A stretch of DNA of 7,962 nucleotides from Clostridia bacterium (lineage in GTDB: Bacteria > Bacillota_A > Clostridia > Oscillospirales > CAG-272), in assembly GCA_017472105.1 (NCBI GenBank), contig JAFUQY010000317.1, forward strand, positions 1-7,962, written 5' to 3'. The notes under the pieces were generated by a model that ran no database searches, was not told the origin of the DNA, and worked only from the letters and a program-made list of their open reading frames with translations. The position numbers and the translations under genes are program-made. Each line of letters starts with the position of its first letter. Positions within the stretch are counted from its first letter, which is position 1. Below, piece after piece: positions 1 through 5,831 of the stretch.

Positions 1-1235
1 ACTTCTCCGGCGTTCTTTTCGCGTCTCGCTTCTTTTGCCGCCGCTTTTGCATCGACTCTGGACTTGCTCAGGTACGCGAGTTCATCGGCATTCTTCGATT
101 TCTTTGCGGTTGCGGCTCTTGCGCGGAGCTTTCTGCGTTCTTCCTTTTTCGCGAGCTTGGCGGCTTTCTTTTCTTCCTTTGCGGCGAGTTTTGCAGCCTT
201 TTTCGCCTTCTTTTCCGCAGCAAGACGGAGCTTTTCCGCCTTTTCATGCTCTTCCCGTTCCTTCTTGTCCTTTGCATAGACAGCGGCACGGGCTTTCTTT
301 GCGGCAGAACGGGACATGCCCGCTTCAATGGCAGTGTTGTACGCCATGGCGGCATTGTTCTTCAGATCGCGCTTTGCCTGTTTTGCGGCTTTCTTCGCGT
401 TCTTTTTCGCGAGCTTTGCGGCCTTCTTCGCGTCAGCTTTTGCTTTTCTTGCGGCAAATACACCGCCGTAGATGCAGTCGTACAGATACAGACCGACCAG
501 ACCGACGATGAACACGAGCAGTGTCGCCAGACCCTTGTTGGTGCGGGTGATGTTGAACATGAACACAGGGATCATGTAAACAGCACAGATCGCCGCGGCA
601 CCGGGAGCATACACACGCTTTGCCATGAACAGACCGAGCAGAAGTCCGGTGATGACGATGACCGCCGCCACTGCAAACTTCACGAGCGCCGTTTCATCGT
701 AGGAGAACGGCTCCGCGGTGATGTACTGCATGTAGGTCGTGTATCCGGCGTCCGCTAAGTTTTCGATAATCAGATTGTACAGGCGGCGGAATGCCTCGAC
801 GGGATAACCGACCGGATCGGGCAGGGTCGCCAGATACGCCGCAATGCCGCCGATGACGACAAAGGGCGAGAGGATGCGGGAAATCTTATGCAGGGACAAT
901 GCCATCACGACCAGCGTCACGGCAAGGCTCCACAGCACGATGAATCCCGTTGTGACAGTGATATTCTCCGCCTTCGCGCCGCTGAGGATGACGATCTTGA
1001 GCGCGTCGAACAGGAACAGGGACAGCCCGAGCACACCGATGAAGAGCACAAGTGTGCGCAGAATCATGCCCGCCGCCGTGTAGCCGGGAGTCATATCGTC
1101 CACGGGAGAGATGGTCACGGGTTCCAGCACGGTTTCCGCACGGAGCTTCGCCTTCTGCTTCTGCGCCGCGTCGATTTTCTGCTGGAGCGTTTCCGTCTTC
1201 CGGGATTTCTTGGGGAGTTTAGAAACTTTATTCAT
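1..1235 (-). CDS. Polytopic membrane protein, probably transglutaminase-like (TgpA-type), C-terminus beyond window
   Basis: The reading frame opens at ATG 1235 and stays open for 411 codons to the window edge, so the protein is truncated here. Seen: a basic N-terminus of about 50 residues; about six hydrophobic segments (roughly residues 55-77, 95-115, 122-138, 184-204, 208-227 and 233-252), with a 45-residue loop between the third and fourth; then, from about residue 258 to 411, an almost uninterrupted Lys/Ala/Arg/Glu-rich helix-like stretch with no hydrophobic segment. The start is preceded by AAGGA with 6-base spacing. It is third after MoxR and DUF58 genes, 63 bases behind the latter. Known: that pair is commonly followed by a membrane transglutaminase-like gene with several N-terminal membrane segments. 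The transglutaminase assignment is inference from position and topology, because the catalytic Cys-His-Asp core would lie beyond the edge. By the positive-inside rule the basic stretch should be cytoplasmic. Coding status is nearly certain; family is moderately certain. Confidence 0.8.
   Translation of the reverse strand, partial: MNKVSKLPKKSRKTETLQQKIDAAQKQKAKLRAETVLEPVTISPVDDMTPGYTAAGMILRTLVLFIGVLGLSLFLFDALKIVILSGAKAENITVTTGFIVLWSLAVTLVVMALSLHKISRILSPFVVIGGIAAYLATLPDPVGYPVEAFRRLYNLIIENLADAGYTTYMQYITAEPFSYDETALVKFAVAAVIVITGLLLGLFMAKRVYAPGAAAICAVYMIPVFMFNITRTNKGLATLLVFIVGLVGLYLYDCIYGGVFAARKAKADAKKAAKLAKKNAKKAAKQAKRDLKNNAAMAYNTAIEAGMSRSAAKKARAAVYAKDKKEREEHEKAEKLRLAAEKKAKKAAKLAAKEEKKAAKLAKKEERRKLRARAATAKKSKNADELAYLSKSRVDAKAAAKEARREKNAGE
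144..428 (-). repeat. Two 27-base near-identical direct repeats inside the Lys/Ala-rich coding tract
   Basis: Bases 144-170 and 402-428 match at 25 of 27 positions. Both encode the peptide KKAAKLAKK in the same frame, about 86 residues apart. They lie in a longer low-complexity tract (about 1-464) made of recurring short units such as TTTGCGGC and CTTCTT on the plus strand. Such tracts can change length by slippage or recombination, but no length variation can be seen from one sequence. Confidence 0.8.
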
Positions 1236-1246
1236 AGGATATCCTT
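1236..1246 (-). promoter_or_regulatory. Ribosome binding site of the membrane-protein gene, inside a 10-base palindrome
   Basis: On the minus strand AAGGA (1246-1242) stands 6 bases before ATG 1235 and fixes that start. The bases AGGATATCCT (1236-1245) form a perfect palindrome that contains most of the Shine-Dalgarno core and abuts the start codon. The palindrome could be chance; it has no loop, so a stable internal hairpin is unlikely. Confidence 0.6.
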
Positions 1247-1298
1247 TTTGTTGGAATAAGGATTTTTCTTCAATAATAATGCAATGATGATGCAGTCG

Positions 1299-3011
1299 TC
1301 AGTGGTTCGCCTTCGTGAGGGACACCGTGCCGGATTCGTCCTTTGCGGCGATCAGCTCGGTCAGGTCAACACCCTCCTGCGCCAGACGGATGCGGCACAT
1401 TTCCACGTATTCGCGGCGGATTTTGATGTCCTCGTACCGGTCCTCGGGATTGAACAGGAGCACCTCAGCCACACATCCCGTACCTGCGCCGCCGTACAGA
1501 CCGGGAATCGCCGCGTACTTGTTGAGGGACAGCGGGTCCAGATTGGAGGTCGCAATGCGGATGGTGACGTTGAGGGATTCGCGGATGAGCGGGAGCAGGG
1601 TGGTGACGTTTTCCTTCTCGGAGCAGGGAGGTGTGGTCGCAAATACCGGGAAGATGGCGTCAAAGTCCTCGGGGCAGGTCAGCTCAACCGCCGCGATGCC
1701 GTTGTCCTGACGTCTGTCCGCCCAGATCAGCGTGACCTGATGACCGCCGCGCAGCTCGTTGAGAACCGCCGCAATCGCCAGTTCAACCACGCCGTCCGCA
1801 CAGAATTCGTCCATGTCGGGCGCGTATTCGGGCTTGATGATGCCGCCGATGGAGAGAGCCGCTTTGGTTTCGGCTTCGCGTCTTCTGCGTTCCAGCTCGA
1901 TGGCATTCGCCGCAATCTCTTCCGCGGACAGAGCGGGCTGAGCCGTCTTCTTTCTGCCGAAGAGGGGCTTCTTTTCCTTCTTTTCGGGTTCAGTGTAGCC
2001 GGTCTTTGCCTGCTGTGCGACGTCGATCATGGAGTCGATCATCGCGGCAGTGCTGACATCGGCGGATTTCATGCCGGACTTGGTGCGTTTTGCGGCTTTT
2101 TTCTCAGCCTTGTCCGCCTTGCGGGTTGCCTTGTCGGGCTTTGCGGTCTTGAGCTTGACGCGCTTGTCCTTCGGTTTCTTTGCGGCTTCCTTTTCCGCTT
2201 TTTCACGCTCGAGACGCGCTTCTTCATCCTCGAACACTTCCGGAGGAATGGAGCGTGAGAAGTCGCAGAGCATGTACACGGACTGGGATGTATTGGTGTT
2301 GAAGTCCTTGACCATCAGACCGCCGTCCCAGCCCTTGGAAGACAGCTTCCAGTGGATGCTTTTCAGCGAGTCGCCGGGGACGTATTCGCGGATGTTGGAG
2401 ATTTCCGCCTTTTCGGTGGAGAACACCAGCTTGGGAGAGTCGTTGGGAATGTCGGTCGCGGACGTGGTCATCTTCATGTTCATACCCAGCTTCCGCGGGA
2501 ATACCATCACGTTGTTGTAGATATCCACGTCGAGACGGATGGAGAAAAGACCGAGGAAGTCGGAGATATACAGACACCGCACGCCGATTTCATACATACC
2601 GCGGTACCGGAAGGAGGTCGTATGATTGACAATGTAGCTTCCCATGGGTGCGAGGGACATGGTCATGGACTGCTCGGTGCATCGTACACCGTCTTCCTGC
2701 GGAACGCTGATAATCGCTTCAATGAAGGGATACGCGAACGGAGAGGCGTTGATGATGCGCAGTTCGTACTCCACGGGCTGGAGCTTTTCGACCTTGGTGA
2801 TGTCGGAGCCCACGTAGATGCGGATGAGTGCCTTGCCGATGAAGACATACAGTACGGAGATGATCGGCAGAAGAATCAGGAACCAGAACAGCAGAGCGGA
2901 TGCCGTCGCGCGGAGTGCCTGCGTGAAAATCAGCGCAAACACGAGCAGGCAGGCATACACAATCGCCGCTTTGTGAAACTTCACAGCCGGTCGTTTGATG
3001 TAATTATCCAT
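1299..3011 (-). CDS. DUF58 (vWA-like) membrane-anchored protein with a long charged insertion
   Basis: The product is 570 residues, longer than typical DUF58 proteins of about 300-450. Two membrane segments lie near residues 16-34 and 38-59. A beta-rich region follows, then the family signature REYVPGDSLKSIHWKLSSK at 208-226. Next comes DFSRS at 250-254, which fits the DxSxS metal-ion (MIDAS) motif of von Willebrand A domains. The vWA-like sequence is then interrupted by about 140 charged residues (roughly 255-398, Lys/Ala/Glu-rich) and resumes with the helix and strand VVELAIAAVLNELRGG and QVTLIWAD (408-431). Known: DUF58 proteins occur with MoxR ATPases, and their exact job is mostly unknown; they are thought to work as ATPase-adaptor pairs linked to envelope functions. 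It is second in the operon, 48 bases after the MoxR gene. No strong Shine-Dalgarno precedes ATG 3011 (only a weak GAG), which may mean translation is linked to the upstream gene. With two membrane segments the vWA part should be cytoplasmic, where MoxR acts. Confidence 0.92.
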   Translation of the reverse strand: MDNYIKRPAVKFHKAAIVYACLLVFALIFTQALRATASALLFWFLILLPIISVLYVFIGKALIRIYVGSDITKVEKLQPVEYELRIINASPFAYPFIEAIISVPQEDGVRCTEQSMTMSLAPMGSYIVNHTTSFRYRGMYEIGVRCLYISDFLGLFSIRLDVDIYNNVMVFPRKLGMNMKMTTSATDIPNDSPKLVFSTEKAEISNIREYVPGDSLKSIHWKLSSKGWDGGLMVKDFNTNTSQSVYMLCDFSRSIPPEVFEDEEARLEREKAEKEAAKKPKDKRVKLKTAKPDKATRKADKAEKKAAKRTKSGMKSADVSTAAMIDSMIDVAQQAKTGYTEPEKKEKKPLFGRKKTAQPALSAEEIAANAIELERRRREAETKAALSIGGIIKPEYAPDMDEFCADGVVELAIAAVLNELRGGHQVTLIWADRRQDNGIAAVELTCPEDFDAIFPVFATTPPCSEKENVTTLLPLIRESLNVTIRIATSNLDPLSLNKYAAIPGLYGGAGTGCVAEVLLFNPEDRYEDIKIRREYVEMCRIRLAQEGVDLTELIAAKDESGTVSLTKANH

Positions 3012-3059
3012 GTGGTTGGCTCGTTTCTTATGTAGATTGTAGGGAGATATCAGTCAGAT

Positions 3060-4046
3060 TTACGCCTTGTCGCGGGAGGAGCGGATCGGAGCCTCAACAG
3101 AACGCAGGATTTCGCCGAGGATATCGGTCGTGGTTTCGCGGTTGAGTCTTGCCTCCTGGCTGAGAACGATACGGTGTGCGATGCCGGGTGCAAATACGAA
3201 CGCGATGTCTTCGGGAAGAACGTAGTCACGTCCGCGGAGGAATGCGTATGCCTGGGACAGTCTCATGAGAAGCAGGGACGCACGGGGAGATGCACCGAGA
3301 GCCAGCTTGGGGGACTTACGGGTTGCATGGATGAGACGGACAATGTACTTGCAGATTTCGGGCTCGAGCGCAACTTCCTGTACAGCCGCACGGATGCCGC
3401 GGATGGTTTCGATATCGGTGACGGCACTGACCTTGTCGAGCGGGTTGACGCCGCGTCTTGCGGAGAGGATGTTCACTTCTTCGTCTTCGCTCGGGTAGCC
3501 CATGGAGAGACGGATTGCAAAACGGTCGAGCTGTGCTTCCGGCAGAGGATAGGTACCTACGTAGCCGGTCGGGTTCTGGGTCGCGATTACCATGAACGGG
3601 TCGGGAACACGGTAGGTTACGCCGTCAACGGTGACCTTTGCTTCTTCCATTGCTTCGAGCAGCGCGGACTGCGTCTTCGGGGAAGCACGGTTGATTTCGT
3701 CCGCGAGAAGAATGTTGGTCATGGCAAGACCTTCCTTGAATTCGAATTCTTCTTTCTGACGGTTGTAAACATTGAAGCCGGTGATGTCGGATGCCATAAC
3801 GTCAGGAGTGAACTGCGCACGGTTGAAGTCAAGACCTGCGGAACGCGCGAGTGCGGCTGCGAGGGTGGTTTTACCGGTGCCGGGTACGTCTTCGATGAGA
3901 ACATGACCGCCGGAGAGCATTGCGGTAACGAGAAGAACAACTTCGTTGTGCTTGCCGACGACGACCTTTTCCACTTCTGCGATGAGGTTCTTCGCTGCGT
4001 TGTAGGAAGTTTCGGGGACGCTGATTTTGGTTTCAATATTTGCCAT
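3060..4046 (-). CDS. MoxR-family AAA+ ATPase
   Basis: The product is 328 residues, the usual MoxR length. Seen, counted from ATG 4046: Walker A DVPGTGKT at 53-60; Walker B ILLADE at 112-117, continuing as INRASPKTQSALLEAMEE; sensor-1 region ATQNP at 155-159; the EAQLDRF motif with the likely arginine finger at 170-176; and a sensor-2 type GASPRAS at 251-257. All catalytic positions look intact, so it should be an active cytoplasmic ATPase. Known: MoxR ATPases act as chaperones that remodel or activate partner proteins, often through vWA-domain partners coded next door, here the DUF58 protein. The frame is open back to 4181, but an earlier ATG at 4181 would lie at or upstream of the likely promoter, and the extra residues do not resemble the family, so 4046 is preferred. 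It is first in the leftward operon. Confidence 0.96.
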   Translation of the reverse strand: MANIETKISVPETSYNAAKNLIAEVEKVVVGKHNEVVLLVTAMLSGGHVLIEDVPGTGKTTLAAALARSAGLDFNRAQFTPDVMASDITGFNVYNRQKEEFEFKEGLAMTNILLADEINRASPKTQSALLEAMEEAKVTVDGVTYRVPDPFMVIATQNPTGYVGTYPLPEAQLDRFAIRLSMGYPSEDEEVNILSARRGVNPLDKVSAVTDIETIRGIRAAVQEVALEPEICKYIVRLIHATRKSPKLALGASPRASLLLMRLSQAYAFLRGRDYVLPEDIAFVFAPGIAHRIVLSQEARLNRETTTDILGEILRSVEAPIRSSRDKA

Positions 4047-4056
4047 TGTGTGTGAC

Positions 4057-4078
4057 GCGGTGTCAGACCGCTTCCTCC
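4057..4078 (-). promoter_or_regulatory. MoxR Shine-Dalgarno with a small hairpin before the start codon
   Basis: On the minus strand GGAGG (4078-4074) lies 27 bases before ATG 4046, too far for normal spacing. A hairpin with arms GCGGT and ACCGC and loop CTGAC (4071-4057) sits between them. Folding it out leaves about 12 bases between GGAGG and ATG, which is closer to a usable distance. No other Shine-Dalgarno lies nearer the ATG. The pairing is seen; its effect on translation is inference. Confidence 0.5.
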
Positions 4079-4152
4079 AGTTAAGAATACAAATGTTAGT
4101 TATTGGCAAAATGCCGAATATGCCGGAATTAATCGGACACAATATTGGAATT

Positions 4153-4181
4153 ATTTTATCATACATTTTCGTTAAATACAA
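4153..4181 (-). promoter_or_regulatory. Sigma-A-type promoter for the MoxR-DUF58-membrane protein operon
   Basis: On the minus strand a -35-like TTGTAT (4181-4176) and a -10 TAAAAT (4158-4153) are separated by 17 bases. The -10 matches 5 of 6 consensus bases; the -35 matches only 3 of 6. An overlapping alternative -10, TATGAT, is also present. Transcription would start near 4146, giving a leader of about 100 bases. Confidence 0.5.
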
Positions 4182-4221
4182 TAGACAAACTGTGAACCGA
4201 TGATATTTTTGTCAGGTTTGC

Positions 4222-4247
4222 CAACAAGTTTTTTCATTTTTTTGTTG
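4222..4247. promoter_or_regulatory. Inverted repeat CAACAA / TTGTTG next to the rightward promoter
   Basis: CAACAA (4222-4227) is the exact reverse complement of TTGTTG (4242-4247), with a 14-base T-rich spacer. The right arm overlaps the -35 box of the rightward promoter, a typical place for a repressor or activator site. Six-base arms in AT-rich DNA can arise by chance, and no known regulator consensus was recognised. Confidence 0.3.
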
Positions 4248-4273
4248 TATTGCATAAATCTTTGTGTTATACT
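4245..4273 (+). promoter_or_regulatory. Extended -10 promoter for the GlpA-like redox operon
   Basis: TATACT (4268-4273) is a 5-of-6 match to the -10 box and is preceded by TGT (4265-4267), giving the extended TGnTATACT form. A weak -35 TTGTAT (4245-4250) stands at the ideal 17-base distance. The extended -10 can compensate for the weak -35. Transcription should start near 4280, leaving a leader of about 90 bases. Confidence 0.65.
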
Positions 4274-4330
4274 AAGATGAAACAAAATCCTCTGACCCAT
4301 TTCTGGATTTTTACGGCGTGATCTGCCGGT

Positions 4331-4343
4331 TTTTCCGGGAAAA
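4331..4343. promoter_or_regulatory. Palindrome TTTTCC-G-GGAAAA in the leader of the redox operon
   Basis: The 13 bases read TTTTCCGGGAAAA, with perfect 6-base arms around one central base. With no loop it is better suited to binding a dimeric protein on DNA than to forming an RNA hairpin. It lies about 50 bases after the predicted transcription start and 26 bases before the start codon. Shorter alternative pairings nearby (CGGC/GCCG at 4314-4328, CCGG/CCGG at 4326-4338) overlap each other. Function is a guess. Confidence 0.3.
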
Positions 4344-4369
4344 GTAATACATACAAGGACGGTTATGTT

Positions 4370-5818
4370 ATGGTTTATGACGTATTGATTGTCGGTGCCG
4401 GATGTACCGGTGTAATGACCGCGCGTCTTCTCTCGACAATGAACTGTACGGTTGCTGTTGCGGAAGCGCAGTGCGACGTTGCCATGGGTGCGACCTGTGC
4501 CAACTCCGCAATCGTTCATGCAGGCTACGACGCAAAGCCCGGCACGCTCAAGGCAAAGCTGAACGTACGCGGCAACGCGCTGATGAAGGAGCTCTGCCGC
4601 CAGCTTGACGTGGAAATCAACGAATGCGGCTCCCATGTAGTCGGCTTCGGCGAGGAAGATCTTGCGCACCTGAAGACCCTGTACGACCGCGGTGTTGCAA
4701 ACGGCGTGCCGGATATGCGCATCATCGGACAGGAAGAGCTTCGCAAAATGGAGCCCAACATCTCTCCGGAAGCGACCTGCTCTCTCTGGGCACCCTCCGC
4801 TGCCATCACATGCCCCTACGGCATCACCATTGCAGCAGCCGAAAACGCTGCGACCAACGGCGTCGACTTCTACTTCAATTTCAAGGTAACCGGTGCATCC
4901 CGTGCCGGCGGTATCCACTATATCTCCAACGGTGAGGAAACCATCGCTGCCCGCTACGTTGTCAACTGCGCCGGCGTTCATTCCGCTGAGCTTGCTGAAA
5001 TCCTCGGCGAGAACGACTTCCCCATCACCATCATTCCGCGCCGCGGCGAGTACATCGTCATGGACAAGATCTGCGGCGATATGGCGAATTCCACCCTGTT
5101 CGTATGCCCCTCCGAGCGCGGCAAGGGTATTCTCGTCTCTCCGACCGTTCACGGCAACCTCCTCATCGGTCCCAATGCATACCCGATCGAGGACGCGGAC
5201 GACAAATCCACCACTGCGGAAGGTCTGGAAGAAATCACCACCGGCGCGCTCCGTCTCATGCCCAGCGTGAACACGAGAAACGCCATCACCTCCTTCTCCG
5301 GCGTACGTCCCACTCCCAACATCTACGACTTCTATCTTAAAAATTCCGAACAGGTTCCCGGCGTTGTTCATGCAGTCGGCGTGGAATCTCCCGGATTTGC
5401 GGCTTCTCCCGCAGTTGCCGAATATCTCGTTTCCCTGCTTCAGGACGCGGGTCTTGAGCTGACTGAAAAGGACAACTACATTCCCACCAGACGCGCGGAC
5501 GGCAACCACAAGCAGTTCAATCAGATGACCGACGAGGAACGCACAGCTGCGTGCAGGGCTGACTCCTCCTACGGCAAGATCATCTGCCGCTGCGAAACCG
5601 TTACCGAAGGCGACATCATCGACGCCATCAATGCTCCCATTCCCGCGAACACCGTCGATATGCTCAAGAAGAGACTCCGTGCCGGCATGGGACGCTGTCA
5701 GGGCGGTTTCTGCTCTCCCAGAGTTGCGGCTCTGATCGCACAGCACAGCGGCAAGTCCCTGACCACCGTTACCAAGTGCGGCGGCGGCTCGTGGCTGGTC
5801 TCGAATCGGACAGAATGA
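4370..5818 (+). CDS. glpA: GlpA-like FAD-dependent glycerol-3-phosphate dehydrogenase with C-terminal [2Fe-2S] domain
   Basis: The 482-residue protein starts with the dinucleotide-binding motif VLIVGAGCTG (5-14), then the D-amino-acid-oxidase/GlpD-like FAD fold, including YVVNCAGVHS and the late segment VVHAVGVESPGFAASPAVAEYL that closes the flavin site. The last 80 residues form a BFD-like [2Fe-2S] domain with cysteines 406, 408, 443 and 448 (CxC, 34 residues, CxxxxC). Known: this layout is that of anaerobic glycerol-3-phosphate dehydrogenase GlpA and relatives, which oxidise glycerol 3-phosphate to dihydroxyacetone phosphate and pass electrons on. The start at ATG 4370 has AAGGA (4355-4359) 10 bases upstream. 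It is first of three genes, 13 bases before the next. No membrane segment is visible, so it is cytoplasmic or peripherally attached. The substrate is inferred; related 2-hydroxyacid dehydrogenases share the fold, and no glycerol kinase or transporter is in the window to confirm it. Confidence 0.88.
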   Translation: MVYDVLIVGAGCTGVMTARLLSTMNCTVAVAEAQCDVAMGATCANSAIVHAGYDAKPGTLKAKLNVRGNALMKELCRQLDVEINECGSHVVGFGEEDLAHLKTLYDRGVANGVPDMRIIGQEELRKMEPNISPEATCSLWAPSAAITCPYGITIAAAENAATNGVDFYFNFKVTGASRAGGIHYISNGEETIAARYVVNCAGVHSAELAEILGENDFPITIIPRRGEYIVMDKICGDMANSTLFVCPSERGKGILVSPTVHGNLLIGPNAYPIEDADDKSTTAEGLEEITTGALRLMPSVNTRNAITSFSGVRPTPNIYDFYLKNSEQVPGVVHAVGVESPGFAASPAVAEYLVSLLQDAGLELTEKDNYIPTRRADGNHKQFNQMTDEERTAACRADSSYGKIICRCETVTEGDIIDAINAPIPANTVDMLKKRLRAGMGRCQGGFCSPRVAALIAQHSGKSLTTVTKCGGGSWLVSNRTE

Positions 5819-5823
5819 GGAGG
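5817..5823 (+). promoter_or_regulatory. Strong ribosome binding site overlapping the glpA-like stop codon
   Basis: GAGGAGG (5817-5823) begins inside the TGA stop of the first gene and lies 8 bases before ATG 5832, favouring that start over the in-frame ATG at 5844. The same layout recurs at the next junction, where TGAGGTGCTGAAAATG (7125-7140) resembles TGAGGAGGTACTGAAAATG (5816-5834). Both point to translational coupling. Confidence 0.7.
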
Positions 5824-5831
5824 TACTGAAA

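Larger units (their letters stand above)
4047..4369. other. Divergent intergenic control region between the MoxR operon and the redox operon
   Basis: This 323-base stretch has no credible gene. It is clearly more AT-rich than its flanks. Its contents are: the MoxR ribosome binding site with an intervening hairpin (4057-4078), a leftward promoter (4153-4181), an inverted repeat (4222-4247), a rightward promoter (4245-4273), and a leader of about 90 bases with a palindrome (4331-4343). No rho-independent terminator or recognisable riboswitch was seen. Confidence 0.85.

Noticed and set aside
1..470. A tandem or CRISPR-like repeat array at the left edge
   Set aside because: The repeated short units are irregular, without constant spacers, and keep an open reading frame; they are explained by Lys/Ala codons.
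35..758. Plus-strand frames of 158 and 170 codons, rich in Phe/Arg/Ser, at the left edge
   Set aside because: They lie opposite the Lys/Ala-rich coding tract, and their composition is what the reverse of such a tract gives; the minus-strand frame is continuous with a membrane protein and has a ribosome binding site.
1284..4055. Long plus-strand frames (1284-2258, 2352-3035, 3174-4055) opposite the DUF58 and MoxR genes
   Set aside because: They are antisense shadows in register with strongly supported genes; no family motifs were seen.
4047..4181. N-terminal extension of the MoxR protein to ATG 4181
   Set aside because: The extension covers the predicted promoter and lacks family similarity; ATG 4046 gives the normal MoxR length.
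4190..4210. A catabolite-responsive (cre) site upstream of the GlpA-like gene
   Set aside because: The bases around TGTGAACCGATGAT do not fit the cre consensus well enough at its central CG and flanks.
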